In this document: positions 1 through 7,068 of the stretch, one piece after another | How the letters are laid out: each line of letters begins with the position of its first letter | Numbering within the stretch: the first letter of the stretch is position 1 | Assembly (NCBI GenBank): GCA_049792815.1 | Contig: JBARBG010000084.1 | Location: 1-18,453 of the forward strand | Source of the DNA: DAIDKA01 sp049792815 | GTDB lineage: Bacteria; Pseudomonadota; Gammaproteobacteria; Steroidobacterales; Steroidobacteraceae | Length of the DNA: 18,453 nt | Reading direction: 5' to 3' | The notes under the pieces: generated by a model | Databases searched by the model: none | Seen by the model: only the letters and a program-made list of their open reading frames with translations | What the model was told of the DNA's origin: nothing | Position numbers and translations under genes: made by a program

Positions 1-81
1 GTCATCGTCGGCTCGGCGCTGGTTGAGGTGCTGGAACGCGGTGACGATCCGGCGCAGTGGCTGTCGCGACTGCGCGGCTAG
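1..81 (+). CDS. trpA: C-terminal tail of probable tryptophan synthase alpha chain (partial, cut by window start)
   Basis: Only the last 26 codons and the TAG stop are in the window. The tail reads VIVGSALVEVLERGDD and then PAQWLSRLRG. The VIVGSALV piece resembles the phosphate-binding GxxVGSAxV strand near the end of the TrpA (beta/alpha)8 barrel, where the following helix closes the protein. If that is right, the gene product cleaves indole-3-glycerol phosphate and passes indole to TrpB in the cytoplasm. Other phosphate-binding barrels such as ThiG or HisF share a similar loop, so the name rests on one short motif and on overall length. Its TAG (79-81) shares the sequence CTAG with the TAG (78-80) of the convergent PilZ gene. 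Confidence 0.5.
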   Translation, partial: VIVGSALVEVLERGDDPAQWLSRLRG

Positions 82-545
82 ATCGGTTCAGCCGCAACCC
101 GCGCCAACCGTCGGTCACGCATGGTGGCGTACATCGATCGCGCGGCCTGAAGTTCTTCGGCTGGCAGCGCAAAGTGAAGATGAATCACTTGGGGCGCGAA
201 GTCGGCCCGCTCGAGCCCAATTCCTTCGCGCGTCTGGCGAACGACATGCCCGAGGATTCGATGACGCCGGTAAGGCGCGGCGTTCGTCGGCTCGAATCGT
301 ACACAGACAGTGGGCGGCAATTCCTGCAGGACAACAATTTCCAGGAAGGCGCCGCTCAAGCTCAGATTTTGGATCTGCGCTCTGACTCCCGCTGGCAAGG
401 GGACGGGGCGCGTGGAGTGAGGCGCGTGCTCAGCAGGGATGACAGGGCAGTCACCACCGCTGTTCGATTTTCCCGGGTGGCAAGGGAGCCTGTCTGTGCG
501 CTGGCGTACATAGCGGCGCAGTTCGCGCCCGCCATTTCCGGGCAT
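78..545 (-). CDS. PilZ-domain protein, putative c-di-GMP receptor
   Basis: The frame gives 155 residues from an ATG at 545. Residues 58-68 (IQNLSLSGAFL) match the second PilZ motif, (D/N)xSxxG. The following strands end in GHVVRQTREGIGLERADF, typical of a PilZ beta-barrel. An RRYVR string at residues 10-14 could be the RxxxR c-di-GMP-binding box, but it lies 46 residues before the NxSxxG motif, a much longer spacing than usual, so the linker is odd or the box is fortuitous. The open frame extends upstream to 629, but that would overlap the end of the MATE gene. I chose the ATG at 545 because it lies 38 bases after the MATE stop and keeps the RRYVR box. No clear Shine-Dalgarno sequence precedes it. 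It is the last gene of the ubiJ-ubiB-MATE-PilZ run. Domain call is good; start and ligand binding are less certain. Confidence 0.7.
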   Translation of the reverse strand: MPGNGGRELRRYVRQRTDRLPCHPGKSNSGGDCPVIPAEHAPHSTRPVPLPAGVRAQIQNLSLSGAFLEIVVLQELPPTVCVRFEPTNAAPYRRHRILGHVVRQTREGIGLERADFAPQVIHLHFALPAEELQAARSMYATMRDRRLARVAAEPI

Positions 546-582
546 TGGGTGACAGTACGCGTGCGCCGGATCCCTGATCGAT

Positions 583-1998
583 CTAGCCTGCCTCGGCGCT
601 CGCCGCGGCCGCAGCCTGCTTCGCGGCAACCTGCGGCGAGATCATCCGGTAGGTCCGCCACTTGCCCCATTTGTAGTAGGCCGTGGCCATTAGGATGGCC
701 ACGAACGAGGAGGTGGGGAAGCTCCACCAGATGGCATCGGCATGCAGGCGATCAAGAAAGGTAAGCGCCAGCGGGAAACGGATGCCCAGCAGGCTGATGG
801 CCAGGACGATGAGCGGCGCGACCACCGCGCCATTGGCGCGCACCACGCCGAACATCACCATGGAGATACCGAAGAACACGAAGCTCCAGGTCACGATGTA
901 GTTCAGGTGCGCGCCGATGTCCATGGCGATCGAGCCCGGAGTCAGCCACAAGCTCAACGCCGAGCGGCAGAACACGTCGACGAGGAGCACCATGGTCCCG
1001 GTAAGCATCAGCTGGTAGATAATGCCCATGCGGGTGATGCTGCTGATCCGATCCCACTTCTGAGCGCCGATGTTCTGCGCCGCCATCGAGGAAACCGCCA
1101 TGCCGATGGCGTACGAGGGCATCTGGATGTAATTCCACAGCTGCAGTGCGGCACCATAGGCGGCCGCGGTATGAATCCCGAACCGGTTCACGAGTGTGAT
1201 CATGAGCAGCATGCTCAGCGATATCACCATCATCTGCAGGGCCATGGGCACGCCCTTGCCGATCAGCGTGCCGACGATGGACCAGTCGATCTTCAGCAGT
1301 TTGATTTCATCGCCATGCAGGCACAGCGGATGCTTCTTGCCATACAGATAGCCGATCAGCACCACGAGGCTGATGGCCTGCGCCAGCAGCGTCGCGACGG
1401 CGGAGCCTGCGATGCCGAGGCGCGGAATGGGGCCGATGCCGAAGATGAACACCGGGTTCAACGCAATATCCAGGCCGACTGACAGGATCAGGAAGTACAG
1501 CGGCGTCTTGGCATCGCCGGCGCCGCGCAGTGCCGAGGTGGCGAAGATGTACAGCACCATGAATGGCAGCGCCAGGAAGATGACGCGCATGTACGAGATG
1601 GCCAGCGCCAGCGCCTCCGGTGGCGTCTGCATGGCGCGCAGCAGCGGTTCGCAGATGAGCATCCCCACCATCGCCATGCATACTGACAAAACGGTGGCGA
1701 AGGTCGTGCTGGTGCCGACCACGCGCTTGGCCTCCGACAGTCGGCGCGCACCCATGTACTGGCCGATCAGGATCGTGGCAGCCATCGAGGCACCGAACAT
1801 GGTGCCAAGGATCAGGAACAGCACGTTGCCCGCGTTGGAACTGGCCGTCAGGGCGGCCTCGCCCAGGTAGTGCCCGATCCAGAACGAGTTCACGGTCGCG
1901 TTCAGCGACTGCAGTATGTTGCCGATGAGGATGGGCAGGGTGAACAGCAGCAGGCGCTTGCTGATCGAACCTTCGGTCAGGTTGTTAGGCTGTGGCAT
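583..1998 (-). CDS. MATE-family multidrug/toxin exporter
   Basis: The 471-residue product is hydrophobic with about twelve membrane segments in two related halves, the usual MATE size and build. It opens with LTEGSISKRLLLFTLPILIG, typical of the first MATE helix, followed by a VNSFWIGHYLG stretch, and the GQYMGARR and NIGAQKWDR loops occupy equivalent places in the two halves. MATE proteins export cationic drugs and metabolites across the inner membrane using Na+ or H+ gradients; the substrate and ion here cannot be read from sequence. The tail after residue 450 is alanine-rich and probably cytoplasmic. The ATG at 1996-1998 lies 36 bases after the ubiB stop, so it is probably cotranscribed with ubiJ-ubiB. 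No strong ribosome-binding site is visible. Confidence 0.93.
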   Translation of the reverse strand: MPQPNNLTEGSISKRLLLFTLPILIGNILQSLNATVNSFWIGHYLGEAALTASSNAGNVLFLILGTMFGASMAATILIGQYMGARRLSEAKRVVGTSTTFATVLSVCMAMVGMLICEPLLRAMQTPPEALALAISYMRVIFLALPFMVLYIFATSALRGAGDAKTPLYFLILSVGLDIALNPVFIFGIGPIPRLGIAGSAVATLLAQAISLVVLIGYLYGKKHPLCLHGDEIKLLKIDWSIVGTLIGKGVPMALQMMVISLSMLLMITLVNRFGIHTAAAYGAALQLWNYIQMPSYAIGMAVSSMAAQNIGAQKWDRISSITRMGIIYQLMLTGTMVLLVDVFCRSALSLWLTPGSIAMDIGAHLNYIVTWSFVFFGISMVMFGVVRANGAVVAPLIVLAISLLGIRFPLALTFLDRLHADAIWWSFPTSSFVAILMATAYYKWGKWRTYRMISPQVAAKQAAAAASAEAG

Positions 1999-2014
1999 GG
2001 GGGTCGCAAGGCTA

Positions 2015-2047
2015 GCGCAGGCGGGTGGGTTAGTCTAACGCCTGCGT
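2015..2047 (-). repeat. Inverted repeat (stem-loop) spanning the end of ubiB and the gap before the MATE gene
   Basis: CGCAGGCG at 2016-2023 is perfectly complementary to CGCCTGCG at 2039-2046, with a possible G-U pair just outside and a 15-base loop. It covers the ubiB stop codon (2035-2037). On the minus strand no T-run follows, so it is not a standard intrinsic terminator. It could protect a 3' end or attenuate read-through into the exporter gene. This is inference from base pairing only. Confidence 0.4.
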
Positions 2048-3675
2048 CCGATCAGTATCCATGCCGCCCCGAGAATAAGCATGCTCCAGCCCGGCCAGCT
2101 CGCCTTGCCGTCGAGCGCCAGCCAGACCAGGCCTCCCAGCAGGATGGCCGAGCCGATGGTGACGGCTTCACGCCGCCGGGCCGAGAGCTCCAGGATCTGT
2201 GCCAGTGAACGGCTCACGGACTCATCCAGGCGCACGCCATGCCGTGCGCTACGGGATTGCCGCACCGCATCCTTGACCACGGCGGGCAGGTCATTCACCG
2301 CTTCGAGCAGGTCCGGCCATTGCTGGCGCAGGTTATGGAACATGGCGCGCGGACTGATCCGTTCGCGCATCCAGGTGCGCAGCACCGGGCCCGCCGTGCT
2401 CCAGACATCCAGGTCCGGGTACAACTCGCGTCCCAGGCCCTCGACGTTGATCAGCGTCTTCTGCAGCAGGATCAGCTGCGGCTGAATGACCATGTCGAAG
2501 CGTCGGGCGATCTCGAACAGCCGCAACAACACGTGTCCGTAGGAAATCTCTTTCAACGGCCGATTGAAAATCGGCTCACAAACGGTGCGTACCGCGGACT
2601 CCATTTCGGAGACCCGCGTGCCGGCCGGCACCCAGCCGGACTCCACGTGCAGCGTGGCGACCCGTCGGTAGTCACGGTCCAGAACCGCCAGGAAATTGCT
2701 GGCCAGGTAGTACTGGTCGCGCAGGTCCAGGGTGCCGATGATGCCGAAGTCGATGGCCGCGTAGCGCGGATTGGCCGGATCCTCGACCAGCACGAAAATG
2801 TTGCCCGGGTGCATGTCGGCGTGGAAGAAGTTGTGGCGGAAGACCTGTGTGAAGAAGATGCGCACGCCGTTTTCAGCAAGCTTACGGAAGTCCGTACCCA
2901 GCGCGCGCAGGCGCTCCATGTCACTGATTGCGATACCGTGAATGCGCTCGGTGACCAGCACGTCCACCCGGCAGTGATCCCAGTACACCTCTGGCACATG
3001 CAGCAGGTCGGAGCCTGCAAAATTGCGTTTCAGCTGCGACGCATTGGCCGCTTCACGCATCAGGTCGAGCTCATCAAGCACCGTCTTTTCGTACTCGGCG
3101 ACCACCTCAAGCGGCCGCACGCGCCGGCTCTCCGGCCAGTACTTCTGGGCCAGGCGTGCCAGGGCGTAGAACAGTTCCAGGTCGCGTTCGATCTGCGCGC
3201 GCACCCCGGGCCGCAGCACCTTGACTATGACGTCCTGGCCACCCGGGAGGGTCGCGCCGTGCACCTGTGCAATCGAGGCTGCAGCGATCGGCGTCTCCTC
3301 GAACCGCACGAACATCTCCGTGAGTGGCCGGCCATAGGAGCGCTCGAGACTTTCACGGGCCACGGCGCCGGCAAAGGGCGGCACACGGTCCTGGAGTTTG
3401 GCCAGCTCATCGGCGATATCCGCCGGCAGCAGGTCTCGACGCGTCGACACCGCCTGGCCGAACTTCACGAATATGGGGCCGAGCTCGATCAGTGCCAGGC
3501 GCAGGTTTTCGCCGCGGGTGCCGGCGCGGCGGCGCGCCTGCCAAACCCCCGGCGAGAGCAGCAGCAACAGGCGCAGCGGCCGGTACAGATGCGTGGCGCG
3601 CACCAGCTCATCGAGGCGATGGCGCAGCAGCACCCGTTGAATGCGCACCAGGCGCACAAACACGTGCGGCCTCAC
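2035..3675 (-). CDS. ubiB: UbiB, ubiquinone biosynthesis atypical kinase/ATPase
   Basis: The 546-residue product has every hallmark of the UbiB/ADCK family: the KFGQ form of the KxGQ motif (residues 71-74), the alanine-rich loop AAASIAQVHG (131-140) replacing a glycine-rich loop, the invariant lysine in VKVLRPG (near 152), HADMHPGN (285-292) as catalytic loop, and AIDFG (307-311) as the DFG metal site. Two hydrophobic segments near the C-terminus (about 500-546) anchor it in the inner membrane, as in E. coli UbiB. Family members support the ubiquinone synthesis complex, probably through ATP-dependent extraction of lipid intermediates. The start is GTG at 3675, overlapping the ubiJ stop as GTGA, which implies translational coupling. 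Length is normal for the family. Confidence 0.96.
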   Translation of the reverse strand: MRPHVFVRLVRIQRVLLRHRLDELVRATHLYRPLRLLLLLSPGVWQARRRAGTRGENLRLALIELGPIFVKFGQAVSTRRDLLPADIADELAKLQDRVPPFAGAVARESLERSYGRPLTEMFVRFEETPIAAASIAQVHGATLPGGQDVIVKVLRPGVRAQIERDLELFYALARLAQKYWPESRRVRPLEVVAEYEKTVLDELDLMREAANASQLKRNFAGSDLLHVPEVYWDHCRVDVLVTERIHGIAISDMERLRALGTDFRKLAENGVRIFFTQVFRHNFFHADMHPGNIFVLVEDPANPRYAAIDFGIIGTLDLRDQYYLASNFLAVLDRDYRRVATLHVESGWVPAGTRVSEMESAVRTVCEPIFNRPLKEISYGHVLLRLFEIARRFDMVIQPQLILLQKTLINVEGLGRELYPDLDVWSTAGPVLRTWMRERISPRAMFHNLRQQWPDLLEAVNDLPAVVKDAVRQSRSARHGVRLDESVSRSLAQILELSARRREAVTIGSAILLGGLVWLALDGKASWPGWSMLILGAAWILIGRRR

Positions 3676-4271
3676 GGCATGGGGTACTCGAGCCGCTGGG
3701 CGAGGTGCTGCAGGCGCGCCTCGAAGCGATCGACGTCATCGCGCAGGGCGTCGATCCCGTCCAGCAGCTGGCGACCCTCGGCCCTGGGCACCAGGTCGCG
3801 CCGTTCATGGGCCAGGTATTCGGCCACATTGCGGACGGCGGTGCGGGCGGCATGGTCAGTGAAATCCACTGCGGCGCGCGCCAGGCGCCCCAGGTGATGC
3901 GCCGGCGCATCGCCTATGAGCTGCGCAAGCTCTTCCTCGGGATCGGGTTTGAGCAGCGCCAGCAGTTCGCTGAACTGCTGCGCGACAGTCGCATCGCCAC
4001 TGATGGTGCCGCCCGTGGCGGATACCGATTGGGTCTGCCCGGATGCGAGGGCCACCACGCTGAACGGCCCGGCGCTGATGCTTGCGTCCGCAGCTTTCCC
4101 CGAACCGCGCTCCAGGCGCAGGCGCTCCCCGGTGCTGGAGAGGATGACCGGGTCCGCGCCGGTCACGGTGACCGCCAGACTGCGGCCGGCCAGCGCCGCA
4201 GCCAGGGACTGCGCGCGCAGCGAACGCGGCAGGGAGCGATTCAGGATCCTTTCGATACTCGACAGCAACAT
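3672..4271 (-). CDS. ubiJ: UbiJ, SCP2-domain accessory factor of ubiquinone biosynthesis
   Basis: The 199-residue protein has an N-terminal SCP2-like lipid-binding fold (about residues 1-110, including the SLAVTVTGADPVILSS strand region and ISGDATVAQQFSELLALL) and a charged, helical C-terminal third rich in D, R, E and L that looks like a coiled coil. This is the layout of UbiJ, which with UbiK binds polyprenyl intermediates and supports the Ubi complex. The overlap with ubiB strongly supports the name. The frame can be extended by one codon to a TTG at 4274; the ATG at 4269-4271 gives the more usual MLLSSIERILN start. It is divergent from the DOMON-like gene, with about 80 bases between the preferred starts. 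No obvious Shine-Dalgarno sequence is present. Confidence 0.9.
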   Translation of the reverse strand: MLLSSIERILNRSLPRSLRAQSLAAALAGRSLAVTVTGADPVILSSTGERLRLERGSGKAADASISAGPFSVVALASGQTQSVSATGGTISGDATVAQQFSELLALLKPDPEEELAQLIGDAPAHHLGRLARAAVDFTDHAARTAVRNVAEYLAHERRDLVPRAEGRQLLDGIDALRDDVDRFEARLQHLAQRLEYPMP

Positions 4272-4351
4272 CAATGCGAAGCCCGTGGCAGCACAGCGCC
4301 CAAGTGCCGGTGTACATTATCCTTATCCGCACTCGCGAGGCGAGCAACCCT

Positions 4352-4909
4352 TTGAGCAGGCTTACCGGACCGGCCGTGGCCTTGATCCCGTTCGCGGCCG
4401 ATCCTGCTGCCGCCATCCGCCACATCGACGTCCGGGTCGCACGCCTTACGCCGACACGGCTGGCGCTGGAATATGAGCTGCGCGGGGACCTGTCGGGGGT
4501 ACGGATCGGCAGTGACGGCAATGCACCCGGCGGCAATGCCGATCCGACCGATGGCTTGTGGCGTCATACCTGCATGGAGGTCTTCATCGGCCATGGGCCC
4601 CCCGGCCACTATCTCGAGTTCAACCTTGCCCCGTCTGGCCAGTGGGCGGGATACCGCTTTTCCGGGTACCGTTCGGGTATGACACCCCTGACGGGAATCC
4701 GCGCGCCCCGCATCGAGCTTCGGACCCACGCCGACCGGCTGCTGCTCAGCGCCGCCGTTGAGCTGCCCGCGGACCTGACCGGTGACCTGCGGCTGGGAAT
4801 CACGGCCGTCATCGAGGATACCGGTGGTCAACTGGCCTACTGGGCCCTGCGCCACGTCGGCGAGCGGCCTGATTTTCACCTCCCCGGCAGTTTCGGGTTC
4901 GAGCTCTAG
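4352..4909 (+). CDS. DOMON-like domain protein
   Basis: The product (about 185 residues) resembles the small bacterial DOMON-like proteins: LWRHTCMEVFIG, then YLEFNLAPSGQWAGYRF and the SGYRSGM string, all characteristic of this beta-sandwich family. No signal peptide or membrane segment is seen, so it should be cytoplasmic. The DOMON fold generally binds haem or sugars, but the role of this subgroup is not established. The frame opens at an ATG at 4274, but that would add 26 unlike residues and would run through a possible promoter (TACATT at 4313-4318). I prefer the TTG at 4352, which has GAGG 11 bases upstream (4337-4340) and starts just before the conserved part. The namZ start lies 2 bases after its stop, so the two are almost surely one operon and probably act together. 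Confidence 0.8.
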   Translation: MSRLTGPAVALIPFAADPAAAIRHIDVRVARLTPTRLALEYELRGDLSGVRIGSDGNAPGGNADPTDGLWRHTCMEVFIGHGPPGHYLEFNLAPSGQWAGYRFSGYRSGMTPLTGIRAPRIELRTHADRLLLSAAVELPADLTGDLRLGITAVIEDTGGQLAYWALRHVGERPDFHLPGSFGFEL

Positions 4910-4911
4910 CC

Positions 4912-6117
4912 ATGCGATTCGGCATCGACCGGCTGCTGACCGAACCTGCGCTGCGCAAGCCGCTGATGGGGCGGCGCGTCGCACTGCTGGCGCATCCCGC
5001 ATCGGTGACACAGCGGCTGACCCACTCCCTGGACGCCCTCGCGGCCTGCGGTGACCTGACTCTGGCGGCCGCATTCGGCCCGCAGCACGGTCTGCGCGGG
5101 GACAAGCAGGACAACATGATGGAGTCGGCCGATTTCCGCGATCCCGTCCATGGCATCCCGGTGTTCAGCCTGTACGGGAGCGTGCGCCGACCGACGCCTG
5201 CCATGATGGACAGCTTCGACGTGCTGCTGGTGGATCTTCAGGATCTCGGCTGCCGCATCTACACCTTTATCACCACGCTGCGCTATGTCCTGGAGGCCGC
5301 CGCCGCGCATGGCAAATCGGTATGGGTGCTGGATCGTCCGAACCCCGCCGGGCGTCCCGTCGAAGGCCTGACATTGAGGTCCGGTTGGGAGAGCTTCGTG
5401 GGTGCCGGCGCAATGCCCATGCGCCATGGCCTGACCCTCGGCGAGCTTGCGGGCTGGTTCGTTCGCACCGGCAAGCTCAATGTGGATTTCGAAGTGGTGC
5501 CCATGGAGGATTGGATGCCCGCGCAGGCGCCCGGCTTTGGCTGGCCGCTGGGCGAGCGCTCCTGGGTAAACCCGAGTCCCAACGCCGCAAACCTGTGGAT
5601 GGCGCGCGCCTATCCGGGCACGGTGATGCTCGAAGGATCAGTGTGGTCCGAGGGGCGTGGCACCACCCGTCCGCTGGAGTTGTTCGGCGCTCCGGATCTG
5701 CCGGTGACCGAGCTTCTCACACGCATGCAGCAGCTTGCTCCGCAGTGGCTGCGCGGTTGCCGGCTGCGCCCGTGCTGGTTCGAGCCCACTTTCCACAAAC
5801 ACGTCGGCCAGCTGTGCGCGGGTGTGCAGATCCACGTGGAGGATGGCGCCTACGAACACGAACACTTCAAGCCCTGGCGGCTGATGGCACTGGCCTTCAA
5901 GGTCGCGCGGCAGCTGGCGCCGGATCAGGCGCTATGGCGCGATTTTCCCTATGAGTACGAAGTCGGTCGACTGCCCATCGATGTAATCAACGGCGGTGAG
6001 CTGCTGCGCCAATGGGTCGAAGACCCCGCGGCGCAGCCCGGCGACCTCGAGGCTCTCGCCGCGGCCGATGAGGCGGCCTGGCGGCAGGAGCGCAGCGCAT
6101 TGCTGCTCTATCCTTAG
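4912..6117 (+). CDS. namZ: NamZ-type exo-beta-N-acetylmuramidase (DUF1343)
   Basis: The 401-residue protein carries the conserved DUF1343 blocks: FGPQHGLRGDKQDNM (55-69), IPVFSLYGSVRRPT (82-95), LLVDLQDLGCRIYTFITTL (105-123), LDRPNPAGRPVEG (140-152), MPMRHGLTLGELA (168-180), and YPGTVMLEGSVWSEGRG (234-250). NamZ of Bacillus subtilis, the founding member of family GH171, removes terminal N-acetylmuramic acid from peptidoglycan fragments. The N-terminus (MRFGIDRLL) has no signal peptide, so this copy should act in the cytoplasm, presumably on imported wall fragments; that is inference. The start ATG is 2 bases after the upstream DOMON-like stop. The stop TAG (6115-6117) is one base from the convergent ubiE stop. 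Confidence 0.9.
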   Translation: MRFGIDRLLTEPALRKPLMGRRVALLAHPASVTQRLTHSLDALAACGDLTLAAAFGPQHGLRGDKQDNMMESADFRDPVHGIPVFSLYGSVRRPTPAMMDSFDVLLVDLQDLGCRIYTFITTLRYVLEAAAAHGKSVWVLDRPNPAGRPVEGLTLRSGWESFVGAGAMPMRHGLTLGELAGWFVRTGKLNVDFEVVPMEDWMPAQAPGFGWPLGERSWVNPSPNAANLWMARAYPGTVMLEGSVWSEGRGTTRPLELFGAPDLPVTELLTRMQQLAPQWLRGCRLRPCWFEPTFHKHVGQLCAGVQIHVEDGAYEHEHFKPWRLMALAFKVARQLAPDQALWRDFPYEYEVGRLPIDVINGGELLRQWVEDPAAQPGDLEALAAADEAAWRQERSALLLYP

Positions 6118-6118
6118 A

Positions 6119-6865
6119 TCAGAACTTGTAGCCGCGGTGGACCGCGACAATGCCACCGCTGAGATTGTGGTACTGGCAATTCTCCAGTCCCGACTCCCGC
6201 ATCAGCCCCAGCAGCGTGTCCTGATCCGGATGCATGCGGATGGATTCGGCCAGGTACTGGTAGCTCGCCGAATCGTGCGCCACCAGCTGCCCGAGCCGCG
6301 GCAGTACATGAAATGAATAGGCGTCATACAGCGGTCGAATTGCCGCGGTGGGCCGCGAAAACTCCAGCACGATGAGTTGGCCGCCGGGCTTCAGGACGCG
6401 GCGCATCGAGCGCAGTGCGGCCGGCTTGTCCGTGACATTGCGCAATCCGAAGCCGATGGTGACGCAGTGGAAGCTGTCATCGGCAAACGGCAACTTCTCG
6501 GCGTTGGCCTGCAGGCAGCGCACGTTGCTCACCAGGCCTTCATCGGTGAGACGGTCGCGACCGCGGGCCAGCATGGCCGCATTGATGTCGGTCAGAACGA
6601 CCAGCCCCTGCGTGCCGACCTGACGCGCAAGGCCCGCGGACAAGTCGCCGGTTCCCCCAGCGACGTCCAGGGCCTGCTGGCCGGGCCGCAGCTGTGTCAA
6701 TGCCAGTGCGAAGCGCTTCCACAGGCGATGCACTCCCGCGGACATCAGATCGTTCATCAGGTCGTAGCGCCCGGCGACCGAATCGAAGACTTCGCGCACC
6801 CGACTGGCCTTGTCGCCACGCGGCACGCTCTGAAATCCAAAGTCAGTGGGTTCAGTGTTGCTCAT
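6119..6865 (-). CDS. ubiE: UbiE, C-methyltransferase of ubiquinone/menaquinone biosynthesis
   Basis: The 248-residue protein starts MSNTEPTDFGFQSV and has the UbiE signature: VFDSVAGRYDLMNDLMSAG, the SAM-binding ALDVAGGTGDLSAGLA motif I, FADDSFHCVTIGFGLRNV, and LKPGGQLIVLEFSRP. Length is typical. It methylates 2-polyprenyl-6-methoxy-1,4-benzoquinol (and demethylmenaquinol where present) in the cytoplasm at the membrane. Although ubiE is usually followed by ubiJ-ubiB, here two opposite-strand genes (DOMON-like and namZ) intervene. The upstream gap of 182 bases contains a possible RNA on the other strand. A TTGACT hexamer at 6898-6903 on the minus strand could be a -35 box, but the -10 region 17 bases on is poor. 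The ATG has only a weak ribosome-binding site. Confidence 0.97.
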   Translation of the reverse strand: MSNTEPTDFGFQSVPRGDKASRVREVFDSVAGRYDLMNDLMSAGVHRLWKRFALALTQLRPGQQALDVAGGTGDLSAGLARQVGTQGLVVLTDINAAMLARGRDRLTDEGLVSNVRCLQANAEKLPFADDSFHCVTIGFGLRNVTDKPAALRSMRRVLKPGGQLIVLEFSRPTAAIRPLYDAYSFHVLPRLGQLVAHDSASYQYLAESIRMHPDQDTLLGLMRESGLENCQYHNLSGGIVAVHRGYKF

Positions 6866-6952
6866 GAGGTTGAGTTGTCATCGCACTGCAGATGAAAAGT
6901 CAAGTGTTGGCCCGCCAAGTCTTGCTGTGGTTTTTACATCTAAAGTATTGCA

Positions 6953-7068
6953 TTTTCCCCACTCCCGGGGGCATGATGCGCCCCGTTTCCCCGGGCTTAA
7001 GACCGGGGGCAGAAATAGAACGGGGGTCTTGTATTCCGGGGCCAGGCCTAACAGCTTGGCCCTTTTTT
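6953..7068 (+). ncRNA. Candidate small structured RNA ending at an intrinsic terminator
   Basis: The plus strand in the ubiE/DUF971 gap can fold into a compact RNA. CCCCGTT (6981-6987) pairs with AACGGGG (7019-7025), enclosing CCCCGG (6989-6994) paired with CCGGGG (7003-7008) around an 8-base loop. An upstream GGGGC/GCCCC hairpin at about 6968-6984 is an alternative partner. The structure ends at a strong terminator (7039-7068). A weak promoter may lie at TTGCTG (6922-6927) and TATTGC (6946-6951), 18 bases apart, which would give a transcript of about 115 bases. No plus-strand protein gene precedes the terminator. I do not recognise the family: it lacks the SRP, 6S and tmRNA sequence hallmarks I know. 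Its 3' end is antisense to the last codons of DUF971. The 5' end is a guess. On the minus strand the same stems would lie in the ubiE leader. Confidence 0.45.
7039..7068 (+). terminator. Rho-independent terminator on the plus strand
   Basis: GGGCCAGGC (7039-7047) pairs with GCTTGGCCC (7054-7062) as nine base pairs with one G-U, around a CTAACA loop, followed directly by six T's (7063-7068). On the minus strand the T-run becomes A's before the hairpin, so termination works only for plus-strand transcripts. It overlaps the last seven codons and stop of the minus-strand DUF971 gene. Confidence 0.75.

Noticed and set aside
2239..3897. Long plus-strand open frame opposite ubiB
   Set aside because: It is the antisense shadow of ubiB and ubiJ in high-GC DNA; the product is rich in H, Q, R and A and shows no domain.
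4274..4351. ATG at 4274 as the start of the DOMON-like gene
   Set aside because: It would overlap the ubiJ frame start, run through a possible promoter and add residues not resembling the family; a TTG with a GAGG upstream lies at the conserved start.
6866..7047. Riboswitch in the ubiE leader on the minus strand
   Set aside because: The stems can form on either strand, but I recognise no known riboswitch core and no terminator or RBS-masking alternative on the minus strand. The T-run favours a plus-strand transcript.
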